A stretch of 64,000 nt of DNA from Mesorhizobium sp. M2A.F.Ca.ET.046.03.2.1 (GTDB lineage: Bacteria > Pseudomonadota > Alphaproteobacteria > Rhizobiales > Rhizobiaceae), in assembly GCF_003952425.1 (NCBI RefSeq), contig NZ_CP034449.1, positions 3,038,001-3,102,000 on the forward strand, in the 5' to 3' direction. The notes below the pieces were generated by a model. That model was not told where the DNA came from. It did not search any database and worked only from the letters and a program-made list of their open reading frames with translations. Below are positions 18,403-28,986 of this stretch, piece after piece. Each line of letters opens with the position of its first letter. Position 1 is the first letter of the stretch. The position numbers were made by a program, and so were the translations under genes.

Positions 18403-18538
18403 CTGGCCCCCTCATCCGGCCGCTTCGCGGCCACCTTCTCCCCGGTGGGAGAAGAGGTTGGCGCCGACGCCGACAGTCTCCTCTCCCCTCGGGGAGAGGT
18501 CAGCCGAGCGAAGCGGAGGCTGGGTGAGGGGGAGCGCG
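18403..18538. repeat. family A palindromic intergenic repeat
   Basis: GGCCCCCTCATCCGGCCGC at the left and GGCTGGGTGAGGGGGAGCG at the right, with CTTCTCCCCGGTGGGAGAAG and CTCTCCCCTCGGGGAGAG hairpins inside. It lies between the convergent yraN and uppP genes. Confidence 0.75.
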
Positions 18539-18570
18539 GTGTGTGGTTGCCATATCCTGCGGGCGGGTTC

Positions 18571-19377
18571 TCACCCCCAAACCATCAGCGCCGCCAGCCC
18601 CGCTACCCCGACCGCAAGCCGCCACCAGCCGAACAGCGCGTAGCCGTTCTTCGAGACGTAATCGAGCAGGAAGCGCACGACGATCAGCGCGGCGACGAAG
18701 GCGGCGATGAAGCCGACGGAAATGATCGGCAGGTCGGCCGAAGTCAGCACGTTGCGGTTCTTGAAGAGGTCGAAGGCGAAGGCGCCGACCATGGTAGGCA
18801 TGGCGAGGAAGAAGGAGAATTCCGCCGCCGCGCGCTTGTCGACGCCCATCAGCAGCGCGCCGACGATGGTCGAGCCGGAACGCGAGGTGCCCGGGATCAG
18901 CGACAGGCACTGGAACAGGCCGATCTTGAGATAGACGCTCAACGGGAAGCGCTCGACGTCGTGATGCACCGGCTTGAAGTTGATGCGGTCGACGACGAGC
19001 AGCACCACGCCGCCAATGATCAGCATGCTGCAGATCAGTTTTGGCGATTCGAACAGATAGTTTTTGATGAAGTCGTGACCTACGGCGCCGATGACCGCGG
19101 CCGGCAGGAAGGCGATCAGGATGCCGATGACGAAATGCCTGGTCTGCGGATCGCTGGGCAGCTTGATCAGCATCTGCCAGAGCTTGCCGAAATAGACACT
19201 CAAAATGGCCAGGATCGCGCCGAGCTGGATCAGGATCTCGAAGGCCTTGCCGGTGGAGTGGAAGCCGAGGAAATGGCCGGCAAGCAGGATGTGGCCGGTC
19301 GAGGACACCGGGATGAACTCGGTCAGGCCCTCCAGCAGCCCAAGCAGCAGCGCTTCGACGATGGTCTGGCTTTCCAT
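18571..19377 (-). CDS. uppP: undecaprenyl-diphosphate phosphatase (bacitracin resistance protein)
   Basis: The 268-residue polytopic membrane enzyme recycles the lipid carrier of cell-wall synthesis. The catalytic region [20 protein letters not shown] near residues 11-30 has the conserved Glu and the PVSSTGH motif, and the second signature [20 protein letters not shown] is intact. The start is ATG 19377 behind GAGGTTGCC; upstream extensions lack homology. The length is standard. Confidence 0.96.
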   Translation of the reverse strand: MESQTIVEALLLGLLEGLTEFIPVSSTGHILLAGHFLGFHSTGKAFEILIQLGAILAILSVYFGKLWQMLIKLPSDPQTRHFVIGILIAFLPAAVIGAVGHDFIKNYLFESPKLICSMLIIGGVVLLVVDRINFKPVHHDVERFPLSVYLKIGLFQCLSLIPGTSRSGSTIVGALLMGVDKRAAAEFSFFLAMPTMVGAFAFDLFKNRNVLTSADLPIISVGFIAAFVAALIVVRFLLDYVSKNGYALFGWWRLAVGVAGLAALMVWG

Positions 19378-19537
19378 GGCAACCTCAGGATTTCGGGCAC
19401 AGCTGGGAACAACGGCTTGCTTGTCACGGCGCGGAAGTCCCCCTATAGGTCGCAACACCGTGACGGCCGCATGACGGGCCGCCAAGACTTACCGGTGCAG
19501 GTATCGATTCGCCAGTGCGCCCTATCATCGCGGAACC

Positions 19538-20230
19538 ATGCTGACGCTTTTCCACCATCCCATGTTCGCCACCTGCCGGTTCGTGCGCCTTGCCTTTGGC
19601 GAGTATGGCGAGGAGCTGGCGCTGATCGAGGAAAAGCCGTGGACGCGGCGCAAGGAGTTCCTGGCGCTGAACCCGGCCGGCACGCTGCCGATCCTGCTCG
19701 CCGAAGGCGACGTGCCGATCGTCGGCGCCATGGTGATCGCCGAATATCTCGACGAGACGCGCGGCGTCTTGAAGCGCGACAAAAGGCTGTTCGCCGAGGA
19801 TCCGATGCAGCGCGCCGAAATCCGCCGGCTGACCGACTGGTATCTGGCGAAGGCCGAAAGCGAGGTCACCCGCCACCTGGTGCGCGAGCGCGTGCTGAAG
19901 CCGGTGATGCCGGAAACCGCCGGCGGCGGCTCGCCCGATTCGGCGGCGATCCGGGCGGCGCGCGCCAACATCCGCCAGCACATGAAATACACCAATTGGC
20001 TGGCCGGCACGCGCCATTGGCTGGCCGGCAACAAGGTGACCTATGCCGACCTCGCCGCGGCGGCGACGCTTTCGGTGCTCGACTATCTCGGCGAGATCGA
20101 CTGGCGCGAACACAGCGCCGCGCGCGAATGGTACACGCGGGTGAAATCGCGGCCGTCCTTCCGGCCGCTGCTCTCCGACCGGGTGCGCGGCCTGTCGCCG
20201 GTATCGCATTATGCGGACCTCGACTTCTGA
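19538..20230 (+). CDS. glutathione S-transferase family protein
   Basis: The 230-residue protein has an N-terminal thioredoxin-like domain ([20 protein letters not shown], then [19 protein letters not shown] with the cis-Pro and VIAEYLDET) and an all-helical C-terminal domain ([20 protein letters not shown]). A Cys/Arg pair (TCRF) takes the place of the catalytic Ser/Tyr region. The substrate is unknown. The 3' end overlaps queG by 20 bases, so the two are translationally linked. Confidence 0.92.
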   Translation: MLTLFHHPMFATCRFVRLAFGEYGEELALIEEKPWTRRKEFLALNPAGTLPILLAEGDVPIVGAMVIAEYLDETRGVLKRDKRLFAEDPMQRAEIRRLTDWYLAKAESEVTRHLVRERVLKPVMPETAGGGSPDSAAIRAARANIRQHMKYTNWLAGTRHWLAGNKVTYADLAAAATLSVLDYLGEIDWREHSAAREWYTRVKSRPSFRPLLSDRVRGLSPVSHYADLDF

Positions 20231-21362
20231 AACCTTGCGCGCGCTGATCGACGCGGAGGCGCGCCGCGCCGGCTTCGAGGCGGTCGCCGTGACCCGCCCG
20301 GACGCGATCCCGCTGGCGCCCGCACGCCTGGCCGAATTCGTCGCCGACGGTTTCCACGGCTCGATGGGCTGGATCGCCGAGACGCTTCAACGCCGCGCCG
20401 AACCTTCGACGCTGTGGCCGGACGTGCGCTCGATCATCGTGCTGGCGATGAATTACGGCCCCGACCAGGATCCACGTGACATCCTCGCAAGACCCGACCG
20501 CGGCGCGATCTCGGTCTATGCGCAAAACCGCGACTATCATGACGTGATGAAGGGCCGGCTGAAGGAGATCGCCGGCAAGATCGTGGCCAAGGCGGGCGGC
20601 GACGTAAAGGTGTTCGTCGACACGGCGCCGGTGATGGAAAAGCCGCTGGCGGAAGCCGCAGGGCTCGGCTGGCAGGGCAAGCACACCAACCTGGTCAGCC
20701 GCGCGCATGGCTCGTGGCTGTTCCTCGGCACGATCTTCAGCACAGCCGAGCTTGAGCCCGACGAGGCCGAGATCGACCATTGCGGCTCCTGCCGCGCCTG
20801 CCTCGACGCCTGCCCGACCGATGCGTTTCCCGCGCCCTACCGACTCGATGCGCGGCGCTGCATCTCCTACCTGACCATCGAGAACAAGGGGCCGATCCCG
20901 CGCGAATTCCGCGACAAGATCGGCAACCGCATCTATGGCTGCGACGACTGCCTGGCCGCCTGCCCGTGGAACAAATTCGCCAGCGCGGCCTCGGAGGCGA
21001 AGCTTGCCGCACGCGAGGATTTGCGCGAGCCGAAGCTCTCGGACCTGCTCGCGCTCGATGACGAGGCGTTCCGCGCCTTCTTCACTGGCTCACCGATCAA
21101 GCGCATCGGCCGCGACCGTTTTGTGCGCAACGTGCTGATCGCCGCCGGCAATTCGGGCGACCCGTTGCTGGCGCCCATTGTGCGTGGCCTGCTCGGCGAC
21201 GCCTCGCCGCTGGTGCGGGGTGCGGCAATCTGGGCCCTGTCGCGACTGCTCCCCGACCGCGAATTTGGCGAGCTTGCCGCCACGGCTTCGAGGACCGAGA
21301 CCGATGCGGCGGTTCGCGAAGAATGGCTGGCGGGCTTGGCATCCGTAGAGGTTCATCGATGA
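20211..21362 (+). CDS. queG: epoxyqueuosine reductase QueG
   Basis: The 383-residue iron-sulfur, cobalamin-dependent enzyme performs the last step of queuosine synthesis in t[43 protein letters not shown] and [20 protein letters not shown] are family signatures. Two 4Fe-4S motifs follow: [17 protein letters not shown] and [14 protein letters not shown]. The C-terminus has a short HEAT-like segment ([20 protein letters not shown]). The stop overlaps the next gene (ATGA). Confidence 0.96.
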   Translation: MRTSTSETLRALIDAEARRAGFEAVAVTRPDAIPLAPARLAEFVADGFHGSMGWIAETLQRRAEPSTLWPDVRSIIVLAMNYGPDQDPRDILARPDRGAISVYAQNRDYHDVMKGRLKEIAGKIVAKAGGDVKVFVDTAPVMEKPLAEAAGLGWQGKHTNLVSRAHGSWLFLGTIFSTAELEPDEAEIDHCGSCRACLDACPTDAFPAPYRLDARRCISYLTIENKGPIPREFRDKIGNRIYGCDDCLAACPWNKFASAASEAKLAAREDLREPKLSDLLALDDEAFRAFFTGSPIKRIGRDRFVRNVLIAAGNSGDPLLAPIVRGLLGDASPLVRGAAIWALSRLLPDREFGELAATASRTETDAAVREEWLAGLASVEVHR

Positions 21363-22261
21363 GCGAAAGACGCTTCTTTATCTTTGGCGCCGGCTATTCC
21401 GGCAAGGCTTTCGCGCGGGCCAACGCCCAGCACGCGCCGATCTCCGGCACGACCCGGGCGCCGGAAAAGTTCGAGGCGCTGCGATCGGCCGGCATCGAGC
21501 CGCTGCAATTCGACGGCGCGCTGTCGCCCGAGCTCGGCGATGCGCTCGCCAAAACCACGCATCTCATCGTCTCCGTCGCTCCCGACGAAGCCGGCGACCC
21601 GGTGCTCAACGCCGCCGGCGATGCGCTCAAGGGAAAGATGCCGACGCTGGAGTGGATCGGCTATTTGTCGACCGTCGGCGTCTATGGCGATCATGGCGGC
21701 GCCTGGGTGGATGAGGCGAGCGACTGCCGGCCGGTGTCGAAGCGTTCGGTGATGCGGGTGGCGGCCGAACAGGAGTGGCTGGCGCTTGGCCGCGAGATCG
21801 GCAAGCCGGTGGTGGTGCTGCGGCTTTCCGGAATCTACGGGCCAGGCCGCAACGCGCTGGCCAATCTCGAGGAGGTCACGGCGCGGCGGCTGGTCAAGCC
21901 GGGGCAGGTGTTCAACCGCATACATTGCGACGACATTGCCGGCGCGCTCTGGCACCTCGCCGGCGGCAACCTCGGCGGCACCTTCAATGTCACCGACGAC
22001 GAGCCGGCGCCGCCGCAGGATGTCGTGGCCTACGCCGCCGGGCTGATGGGCGTCGAGCCGCCGCCGGAAATTCCCTTCGAGACCGCCCAACTTTCGCCCA
22101 TGGCGCGTTCTTTCTATGGCGAGAACAAGCGGGTCGCCAACAAGGCGATCAAGGCGGCCGGCTATCGCTTCCGGTTCCCGAACTACCGGGTGGCGCTGGA
22201 GCGGATGTGGGCCGAGGGCAACTGGCGGGACGGAGCGCCGCGCAGCCCGATGAGGCGCTGA
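21359..22261 (+). CDS. NAD-dependent epimerase/dehydratase-like SDR protein (YeeZ-like)
   Basis: The 300-residue protein begins [20 protein letters not shown] with a GxGxxG Rossmann motif at residues 10-15. [20 protein letters not shown] and ESxC-like [20 protein letters not shown] show an extended-SDR layout, but the usual YxxxK catalytic pair is not evident, as in YeeZ-type atypical SDRs. [20 protein letters not shown] and [17 protein letters not shown] complete the match. The start at ATG 21359 overlaps the queG stop. The substrate is unknown. Confidence 0.88.
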   Translation: MSERRFFIFGAGYSGKAFARANAQHAPISGTTRAPEKFEALRSAGIEPLQFDGALSPELGDALAKTTHLIVSVAPDEAGDPVLNAAGDALKGKMPTLEWIGYLSTVGVYGDHGGAWVDEASDCRPVSKRSVMRVAAEQEWLALGREIGKPVVVLRLSGIYGPGRNALANLEEVTARRLVKPGQVFNRIHCDDIAGALWHLAGGNLGGTFNVTDDEPAPPQDVVAYAAGLMGVEPPPEIPFETAQLSPMARSFYGENKRVANKAIKAAGYRFRFPNYRVALERMWAEGNWRDGAPRSPMRR

Positions 22262-22343
22262 AGATCGATGCGGGACGCGCGGCGTGGTATGATTCGTTCC
22301 TGACCGTGCCGCAAACGGATTGACTGGAGAGGGATCCGGCCTG

Positions 22344-23426
22344 ATGAATTTGCGATCGCTGCCCGACAGGAAGCCGTTCCTGACCGCCGCGCTGGCGCTG
22401 GTGACCTTGGCTGCGCTGGTCGCGGCGGCGATTTCGGCCGAACCGCGCGCCAAGGACCTGTTCGGCACCAAGAAACTGCCTGCGGTGGTGCCCGCGCAAT
22501 CCTTCGGTTTCTACTCCAAGGGCTGCTTCGCCGGCGGCGTCGCCCTGCCGATGGAAGGTCCGACCTGGGAAGTGATGCGCCCCTCGCGCAACCGGCGCTG
22601 GGGCCATCCGGCCATGATCGCGCTGATCGAAAAGCTGTCGCGCGACGCGGTAGCCGATGGCTGGCCGGGGCTTCTGGTCGGCGACGTCTCCCAGCCGCGC
22701 GGCGGACCGATGATGACCGGCCATGCTTCGCACCAGATCGGGCTCGACGCCGACATCTGGCTGACGCCGATGCCGAAGCGGCCGCTCACCATCGCCCAGC
22801 GCGAATCGATGAGCGCCACGCTGATGGTCGACGAGAAGACGCATCTGGTGAAGGACGCGCTGTGGACGCCGGCGCACACAAGGCTGCTCAAGCGCGCAGC
22901 GAGCTATCCGGAAGTCGAGCGCATCCTGGTCAATCCCGGCATCAAGAAGGCGCTTTGCGACACCGTCACCGGCGACCGTTCCTGGCTGCGCAAGATCCGG
23001 CCGTTCTGGGGTCACGACTATCACTTCCACATGCGCATCGGCTGCCAGCCGGGCTCGCCCGGTTGCAAGGGGCAGGAGGCGACGCCCGCGGACGACGGCT
23101 GCGGCAAGCCGCTGGCCTGGTGGTTCACCGAGGAGCCGTGGCGGCCCAACAAGAACCCCGATGCGCCCAAGGCCCGCGACCTGATGACGATGGCCAATCT
23201 GCCGAAAGAGTGCCAGGCGGTGCTCGCCGCGACGGATGCGCCGTCGCTGGCGGCCGTGACCTACCAGGGCGGCAGCGCCACCGCGGTCGCCGTGGCGGAA
23301 CCGCAGCCGACCGAGCCGGCGGACACGATCTCCAGCGGCAATGCCGCGATGCCGGCGGCGGCGAGCGCTTTCGCGCCGACGCCCAAGATCGGCATTCCGC
23401 TGCCAAGGCCTAGACCGGGGAACTGA
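22344..23426 (+). CDS. mepA: penicillin-insensitive murein endopeptidase MepA
   Basis: The 360-residue protein starts at ATG 22344 after TGGAGAGGGATCC. It has an N-terminal hydrophobic signal or anchor ([19 protein letters not shown]). [20 protein letters not shown] and [20 protein letters not shown] provide the HxxxGxxxD and HxH zinc ligands of LAS metallopeptidases, and the cysteines around [11 protein letters not shown] and [11 protein letters not shown] match MepA. The C-terminal 60 residues are Pro/Ala-rich and unconserved. It cuts D-Ala-meso-DAP cross-links in the periplasm. Confidence 0.94.
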   Translation: MNLRSLPDRKPFLTAALALVTLAALVAAAISAEPRAKDLFGTKKLPAVVPAQSFGFYSKGCFAGGVALPMEGPTWEVMRPSRNRRWGHPAMIALIEKLSRDAVADGWPGLLVGDVSQPRGGPMMTGHASHQIGLDADIWLTPMPKRPLTIAQRESMSATLMVDEKTHLVKDALWTPAHTRLLKRAASYPEVERILVNPGIKKALCDTVTGDRSWLRKIRPFWGHDYHFHMRIGCQPGSPGCKGQEATPADDGCGKPLAWWFTEEPWRPNKNPDAPKARDLMTMANLPKECQAVLAATDAPSLAAVTYQGGSATAVAVAEPQPTEPADTISSGNAAMPAAASAFAPTPKIGIPLPRPRPGN

Positions 23427-23515
23427 CGCCGAAGCGGGCTTCCCCTTTCCGGGGTCATGCGCTAGTCAATCGATTGAAACGGCGCAGTGGCGCCGCAACG
23501 AGGACGATCACGAGC

Positions 23516-24535
23516 ATGGCAGGCGAAGACGAGAAGGGACTGCGGTTTCCGGTCCTGATCGGCGACATTGGCGGCACCAATGCGCGCTTCTCGATCGTGC
23601 TCGACGCTAATTCCGAGGCGACCGAGCCGCAGATCGTCCAGACGGCGAATTTCAAGACCATCGACGACGCGATCCAGGCGGCGGTGCTCGACCGCTCGTC
23701 CATCCAGCCGAACTCGGCGGTGCTGGCGATCGCCGGGCCGGTCGACGGCGACGAGATTCCGCTCACCAACTGCCCCTGGGTCGTGAAGCCCCGGCAAATG
23801 ATCGCCAATCTGGGCCTGAGCGAGGTCGTGGTGCTCAACGATTTCGAGGCGCAGGCGCTGGCGGTCGTGGCGCTCGGCGAGGAGCATATGGAAAAGATCG
23901 GCGGAGGCACGCCGGAACCCAATGCGAGCCGCGTCGTGCTCGGCCCCGGCACCGGCCTTGGCGTCGCCGGACTGATCTATGCGCTCGACCACTGGATCCC
24001 GGTGCCGGGCGAGGGCGGGCATATGGATATCGGCCCGCGCACGCCGCGCGACTTCCAGGTGTTCCCGCATATCGACAATCTCGAAGGCCGCATCTCCGGC
24101 GAGCAGATCCTGTGCGGGCGCGGGCTGGTCAATGTCTATCGCGCCGTGGCCAAGGCCGATGCCAAGCAGGCGCCCTTCACCACGCCGGCCGAGATCACCG
24201 CGGCGGCGCTTGCGAAATCCGACCCGGTCGCCGAGGAGGCGCTGGCGCTGTTCGTCACCTGCCTCGGCCGCACCGCCGGCGACCTGGCGCTGGTGTTCAT
24301 GGGCCGGGGCGGTGTGTTCCTGACCGGCGGCATCGCGCAAAAAATCGTGCCGGCACTGAAGGAAGGCAATTTCCGCGCCGCCTTCGAGGACAAGGCGCCG
24401 CACAGCGCGCTGATGCGCGAAATGCCGGTCTATGTCATCACCCATCCGCTGGCGGCGCTGCTCGGGCTTGCCGCCTATGCCAGGACGCCGTCGCTGTTCG
24501 GCGTCAACACGGCGGGGCGGCACTGGCGGGCCTGA
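23516..24535 (+). CDS. glk: glucokinase
   Basis: The 339-residue ROK-independent bacterial glucokinase begins [35 protein letters not shown] is the phosphate-binding site. [39 protein letters not shown] (catalytic Asp), [13 protein letters not shown] and [20 protein letters not shown] are all diagnostic. ATG 23516 follows ACGAGGACGATCACGAGC; an ATG 14 codons earlier (23474) is also in frame but outside the conserved length. It phosphorylates glucose for the Entner-Doudoroff route. Confidence 0.95.
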   Translation: MAGEDEKGLRFPVLIGDIGGTNARFSIVLDANSEATEPQIVQTANFKTIDDAIQAAVLDRSSIQPNSAVLAIAGPVDGDEIPLTNCPWVVKPRQMIANLGLSEVVVLNDFEAQALAVVALGEEHMEKIGGGTPEPNASRVVLGPGTGLGVAGLIYALDHWIPVPGEGGHMDIGPRTPRDFQVFPHIDNLEGRISGEQILCGRGLVNVYRAVAKADAKQAPFTTPAEITAAALAKSDPVAEEALALFVTCLGRTAGDLALVFMGRGGVFLTGGIAQKIVPALKEGNFRAAFEDKAPHSALMREMPVYVITHPLAALLGLAAYARTPSLFGVNTAGRHWRA

Positions 24536-24590
24536 AGCCACGCAGTCGACCGGGCAGGGCCAATGTCTGCGGTCTCGACGTCGGCGAGCC

Positions 24591-24776
24591 TCGTCATTCC
24601 AGGGCGAAGCAGGAGCGAAGCTCCGTCGCGAAGACCCTGGAATCCATGCCATGACCTAAGCCGTGGAACGCAGCGGAGCAGAATTCTGCACAGCTGCAGC
24701 GCTGCGAAGTCACGGAATGGATCCTCGGGTCTACGCCGCGTCGCTTCGCTCCTTGCTCCGCCCGTGGATGACGAAG
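24591..24776. repeat. family B long palindromic repeat
   Basis: TCGTCATTCCAGGGCGAAGC and GCTCCGCCCGTGGATGACGA are the inverted ends, ATCCATGCCATGAC / GTCACGGAATGGAT lie inside and the core GAATTC is at 24681-24686. It occupies much of the 405-bp gap between glk and the ABC exporter; the rest (24777-24940) shows nothing I can identify. Confidence 0.8.
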
Positions 24777-24940
24777 CCATGGGCGTTTCAGCTGATCGCC
24801 AACCTGTGCGCCTTGGGTCGGGACCTCACGCCGTGAGCGGGTCCGCGACGAAGTTTCGCCATAGGCAAGCCGTAGCCGGGGCGCTAAGAGGGTGCCGAGA
24901 GGCAGCCCTGCCCGACGAAAACCCACGAAGCGCCCTTGAT

Positions 24941-26800
24941 TTGACCGTTCAAACTTCCCTCAAACTGAAAGTCCAGCCCACCGAGGTCAGCGCGGTGCTG
25001 CGCCGCATCCTGGCCGAAAACGGCAAGGAATATCGCTGGACCTATGTCGTTGCCGTCGCCTGCCTGCTGATTGTTTCCGGCGCCACCGCCTTCACGGCGT
25101 GGATCATGGCGCCGATGATCAACCAGATCTTCTACGAACGGCGCAGCGACATGATCGTCTGGATCTGCGCCGGTTTCATGGGCGCCTCCGTGCTGCGCGG
25201 CTTCGCCGGCTACGGCCAGGCGGTGGCGCTGGCCAGAATCGGCAACAATCTGGTCGCCCGCTACCAGAAGCGCAGCTTCGACCATCTGATGAAGCTCGGC
25301 GTCGACTTCTTCAACGAGACCCGTTCCGGACGGCTGGCCGCTCAGGTGAACGAGAATGTCGGCGGCATCCGCGATCTCCTGTCGCTGACGCTGACCTCCA
25401 TCAGCCGCGACGCGGTCTCGCTCGTCGCCCTCGTCGGCGTGATGATCTACCAGGATCCGGTGCTGTCGCTCAGCTCGCTGCTGATCGGGCCGCCGCTGAT
25501 CTGGGCCGTCGTCTACATCACCCGCCGCCTGCGCAAGATCAACCGCGAATCCGTGCTGATCAACTCGCGGCTGAACGGCTCGGTCCAGGAGGCGACGCAA
25601 GGTATCGCCATCGTCAAGGCCTTCACCCTGGAGGACGAGCTGGCGCGCCGCATCGGCATCATGGCCGACACGGCCGAGCAGCGTAACAACAAGATCGCCC
25701 GCGTCGCGGAGCGGCTGTCGCCGATTTCCGAAATCCTGGGCGGCCTCGCCGTCACCGCCGTGCTTGCCTATTCCGGCTATCGGGCGCTGGTGCTTGGGCA
25801 ACCGCCGGGCGCGGTGTTCTCCTTCATCACCGCGCTGATCCTGGCCTACGACCCGGCGCGGCGCCTGGCGCGCACGCAGGTCGGCATGGAACGCGCCCTG
25901 GTCAATGCGCGCATGATCTACGAGCTGCTCGACCTCGAGCCGAAGCAGGGCGACGCGCCCGACGCGGTCGAGGCGAAGGTCACCACCGGCGAGGTGCGCT
26001 TCAACAATGTGACGTTCGGCTACAACGCCGACATGCCGGTGCTGCGGGACCTGAGCTTCACCGCCGCGGCCGGCAAGGTGACGGCCATCGTCGGCGCCTC
26101 GGGCGCCGGCAAGTCGACGCTGGTGGCGCTGCTGCAGCGTTTCTACGACGTCGACAAGGGCTCGATCGAGGTCGATGGCCAGGACATCGCCAAGGTGACC
26201 AAGCATTCGCTGCGCCAATCGATCGCCTATGTGGCGCAGGCGCCTTATCTGTTCGAGGGCACGATCCGCGACAACATCCGCTTCGGCCGGCTGTCGGCCA
26301 CCGACGCCGAGATCGAGCAGGCGGCGAAACTGGCGGCGGCCGACGAGTTCATCCGCCAGCAGCCGCAAGGCTACGACACGCCGGTCGGCGAAGGCGGCTC
26401 GACGCTTTCCGGCGGCCAGCGCCAGCGCGTCTCGATCGCGCGCGCCATCGTGCGCCAAGCGCCGATCCTCCTGCTCGACGAGGCGACCTCGGCGCTCGAC
26501 AACGAGGCCGAGGCGCGCGTCCAGGAGGCGCTGACCCATGTCATGGAAGGCCGCACGACGATCGTCATCGCGCACCGGCTGTCGACGGTGGTCAATGCCG
26601 ACCATATCATCGTGCTGGAAGAGGGCAGGCTGGTCGAGGAAGGCACGCATGCGACGCTGATGGCCGACCCGCATGGCATCTATGCCCGCTTCCACCGCAT
26701 CCAGGGCAAGAAGGGGCTGGGGCTTGTCGACGACGCCAAGCCGCTTCAAACTCCCGCACCGCGCAGCCGCGCCAAGAAGACCGTCAGGAGAAGCGCATGA
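24941..26800 (+). CDS. MsbA-like ABC exporter, fused permease and ATPase
   Basis: The half-transporter of about 619 residues has a six-helix membrane domain ([34 protein letters not shown]) and a C-terminal nucleotide-binding domain with Walker [10 protein letters not shown], a Q-loop [10 protein letters not shown], signature LSGGQRQR, Walker B ILLLDEAT and the H-loop VIAHRL. It probably dimerises to flip lipids or export another hydrophobic compound. No ATG lies near the start of homology ([18 protein letters not shown]). TTG 24941 is my best guess; CTG 24965 or GTG codons just downstream are alternatives. The stop overlaps dapB (ATGA). Confidence 0.9.
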   Translation: MTVQTSLKLKVQPTEVSAVLRRILAENGKEYRWTYVVAVACLLIVSGATAFTAWIMAPMINQIFYERRSDMIVWICAGFMGASVLRGFAGYGQAVALARIGNNLVARYQKRSFDHLMKLGVDFFNETRSGRLAAQVNENVGGIRDLLSLTLTSISRDAVSLVALVGVMIYQDPVLSLSSLLIGPPLIWAVVYITRRLRKINRESVLINSRLNGSVQEATQGIAIVKAFTLEDELARRIGIMADTAEQRNNKIARVAERLSPISEILGGLAVTAVLAYSGYRALVLGQPPGAVFSFITALILAYDPARRLARTQVGMERALVNARMIYELLDLEPKQGDAPDAVEAKVTTGEVRFNNVTFGYNADMPVLRDLSFTAAAGKVTAIVGASGAGKSTLVALLQRFYDVDKGSIEVDGQDIAKVTKHSLRQSIAYVAQAPYLFEGTIRDNIRFGRLSATDAEIEQAAKLAAADEFIRQQPQGYDTPVGEGGSTLSGGQRQRVSIARAIVRQAPILLLDEATSALDNEAEARVQEALTHVMEGRTTIVIAHRLSTVVNADHIIVLEEGRLVEEGTHATLMADPHGIYARFHRIQGKKGLGLVDDAKPLQTPAPRSRAKKTVRRSA

Positions 26801-27618
26801 GCGAAGCCGGCGATATGGGCCTGGTCGTGGTTGGCGCCGCCGGCCGCATGGGTCAGACGCTGATCCGCGCCATCCACACCATGCCCGGCGCGCGCGTCGC
26901 CGCCGCGATCGAGCGGCCGGACTCCCCCCATCTCGGCAAGGATGCCGGCGAGCTTGCCGGCATCGGCATCATCAACGTGCCGATCGTCGACGATCCGCTG
27001 CCGGCCTTCGCCAAGGCCGACGGCGTGCTCGATTTCACGGCGCCGGCGGCGAGCGTCGAATTCGCCGGCTATGCCGCGCAGGCGCGCATCGTCCATGTCA
27101 TCGGCACCACCGGCTGCTCGGCCGACGACAATGCCAGGATCGCCGCCGCCGCGCGCCACGCGACGATCGTCAAATCCGGCAATATGAGCCTTGGCGTCAA
27201 CCTTCTGGCGGTGCTGGTCGAGCAGGCCGCGAAGGCGCTCGACCCGGAGGATTTCGACATCGAGATCCTGGAAATGCACCACCGCCACAAGGTCGACGCG
27301 CCGTCCGGCACGGCGCTGCTGCTCGGCGAGGCGGCGGCCAAGGGGCGCGGCATCGACCTTGCCCGCAACAGCGTGCGGGTGCGCGACGGCCATACCGGCG
27401 TGCGCAAGGCGGGCTCGATCGGCTTCGCCACGCTGCGCGGCGGGTCGGTCGTCGGCGACCACAGCGTGATCCTTGCCGGCACCGGCGAGCGCATCACGCT
27501 CTCCCACCATGCCGAGGACCGGGCGATCTTCGCCCGCGGCGCGGTCAAGGCGGCGCTCTGGGCCCGCGGCAAGAAGCCCGGACTTTATTCCATGCGGGAC
27601 GTGCTCGGCCTGAGCTGA
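26797..27618 (+). CDS. dapB: 4-hydroxy-tetrahydrodipicolinate reductase
   Basis: The 273-residue enzyme of lysine and diaminopimelate synthesis starts at ATG 26797, overlapping the ABC exporter stop. The NAD(P) site [17 protein letters not shown] is near residue 9. [14 protein letters not shown] (here [14 protein letters not shown]) and the catalytic [20 protein letters not shown] are intact, as are [20 protein letters not shown] and the C-terminal [11 protein letters not shown]. The length is standard. Confidence 0.97.
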   Translation: MSEAGDMGLVVVGAAGRMGQTLIRAIHTMPGARVAAAIERPDSPHLGKDAGELAGIGIINVPIVDDPLPAFAKADGVLDFTAPAASVEFAGYAAQARIVHVIGTTGCSADDNARIAAAARHATIVKSGNMSLGVNLLAVLVEQAAKALDPEDFDIEILEMHHRHKVDAPSGTALLLGEAAAKGRGIDLARNSVRVRDGHTGVRKAGSIGFATLRGGSVVGDHSVILAGTGERITLSHHAEDRAIFARGAVKAALWARGKKPGLYSMRDVLGLS

Positions 27619-27652
27619 GGCGTCTCTTCCGTAAAATTCCAAAGGAGCAAAC

Positions 27653-28273
27653 ATGTCGGGAACTCTCGTGCTCGTGCGCCACGGCCAGAGCGAATGGAAC
27701 CTGAAGAACCTGTTCACCGGCTGGCGTGATGTCGGCCTGACCGAGCAGGGCACCGCCGAGGCGCTGGCCGCCGGCGAGAAGCTCAAGGCGCGCGGCCTGA
27801 AATTCGACATCGCCTACACTTCGGCGCTGCAGCGGGCACAGAAGACCTGCCAGCTGATCCTCGACGTCGTCGGCCAGAGCGAGCTCAAGACGATCCGCGA
27901 CCAGGCGCTCAACGAGCGCGACTATGGCGACCTCTCCGGCCTCAACAAGGACGACGCGCGCAAGAAATGGGGGGAGGAGCAGGTACATATCTGGCGCCGT
28001 TCCTACGACATCGCGCCGCCCGGCGGCGAAAGCCTGAAGGACACGGGCGCGCGCGTGTGGCCCTATTACCTGCACGAGGTGCAGCCGCATGTGCTGCGCG
28101 GCGAGACGGTGCTGGTCGCCGCGCACGGCAATTCGCTGCGCGCGCTGATCATGGCGCTGGACGGCAAGAGCGGCGAAGAGATCGTCAAGCTCGAGCTCGG
28201 CACCGGCGTGCCGGTGATCTACAAGCTCAACGCCGATTCCACCGTGGCGAAGAAAGAAGTGCTGGAGGGGTGA
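27653..28273 (+). CDS. gpmA: 2,3-bisphosphoglycerate-dependent phosphoglycerate mutase
   Basis: The 206-residue glycolytic enzyme starts at ATG 27653 after [32 protein letters not shown] contains the phosphohistidine RHG motif, [13 protein letters not shown] and [20 protein letters not shown] follow, and [17 protein letters not shown] has the second catalytic His. It is the short alphaproteobacterial form (about 206 rather than 250 residues). It lies 35 bp after dapB and is probably co-transcribed, as in other rhizobia. Confidence 0.96.
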   Translation: MSGTLVLVRHGQSEWNLKNLFTGWRDVGLTEQGTAEALAAGEKLKARGLKFDIAYTSALQRAQKTCQLILDVVGQSELKTIRDQALNERDYGDLSGLNKDDARKKWGEEQVHIWRRSYDIAPPGGESLKDTGARVWPYYLHEVQPHVLRGETVLVAAHGNSLRALIMALDGKSGEEIVKLELGTGVPVIYKLNADSTVAKKEVLEG

Positions 28274-28284
28274 GGAGCAGCTTC

Positions 28285-28458
28285 CTTCTCCCCGTTCACG
28301 GGGAGAAGGTGCCCGAAGGGCGGATGAGGGGCAGCGCCGGCTTCGGCGACTACTCGTCCGGGCTCGAAGCGAGAGCCGGAACCCCACCTGACCAGCGTCG
28401 GCGCCGCCCCTCACCTGCCTGCCGGCATCCTCTCCCCGTATAGTGACGGGGAGAGGGA
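28285..28458. repeat. family A palindromic intergenic repeat
   Basis: CCTTCTCCCCGTTCACGGGG at the left and CTCTCCCCGTATAGTGACGG at the right, with AAGGTGCCCGAAGGGCGGAT and GAGGGGCAGCG / CGCCCCTC inside. It follows gpmA and may end its transcript. Confidence 0.7.
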
Positions 28459-28579
28459 AGCGCCGCCGCCGGTTTCGCCAATCGCCAGCGTTGCGGGAAG
28501 GGTGACGAGGGCGGCGCAGACATCGACGAAAAAAGCGCGTTGACACATATCGTTTGCCCGCTTACATGAGCGCCCACCA

Positions 28580-28664
28580 GCCCAGATGGCGGAATTGGTA
28601 GACGCGCACGGTTCAGGTCCGTGTTCCGCAAGGAGTGGAGGTTCGAGTCCTCTTCTGGGCACCA
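28580..28664 (+). tRNA. tRNA-Leu (anticodon CAG)
   Basis: The acceptor stem GCCCAGA (28580-28586) pairs with TCTGGGC (28654-28660), followed by the discriminator A and an encoded CCA. The anticodon arm is CACGG-TTCAGGT-CCGTG with CAG as anticodon, and the T arm holds GGTTCGAGTCC. A long variable arm (TTCCGCAAGGAGTGG) fits a class II leucine tRNA. It reads CUG codons, the dominant leucine codon in this GC-rich genome. Confidence 0.97.
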
Positions 28665-28742
28665 TCTCATCCCGACTACCAACGGGATCGGCCTTATCCG
28701 CCAGCGATCACGACGTTCAAGATTAGCCTTTGACCTCGGAAC

Positions 28743-28900
28743 TTCGTCATCCCAGGGCGGAGCAGGAGCGAAGCTCCGTCGCGGAGACCCTGCGATCCAT
28801 GCCGTGACGTCGAGGCGCGGCCCTCCAGAATTCTGCTCTGCTGCGTTCTCCGACAAAGGTCACGGCATGGATCCTCGGGTCAAGCCCGAGGATGACGACG
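28743..28900. repeat. family B palindromic repeat, hybrid arms
   Basis: TTCGTCATCCCAGGGCGGAG begins the left arm. The right arm ends in the short subtype ATCCTCGGGTCAAGCCCGAG plus GATGACGA. ATCCATGCCGTGAC / GTCACGGCATGGAT surround the core GAATTC at 28828-28833. Confidence 0.78.
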
Positions 28901-28986
28901 CATAGGGTGCCGCCCCAACCTCCCCTTCCGGCCAGTCCTCGAACAAACCGCTTCAAACCCGGCGGCCATGACGCTACGGTCGCGCC

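Noticed and set aside
18205..20247. 680-codon plus-strand frame over yraN, uppP and the GST gene
   Set aside because: It crosses three well-supported genes in other frames and is low in complexity (Asp/Gln/Arg-rich).
24563..24940. Upstream start of the ABC exporter at ATG 24563
   Set aside because: The extra 126 codons are the family B repeat read in frame.
24884..26749. 621-codon minus-strand frame opposite the ABC exporter
   Set aside because: The plus strand encodes all ABC motifs; the antisense frame has none of a real protein.
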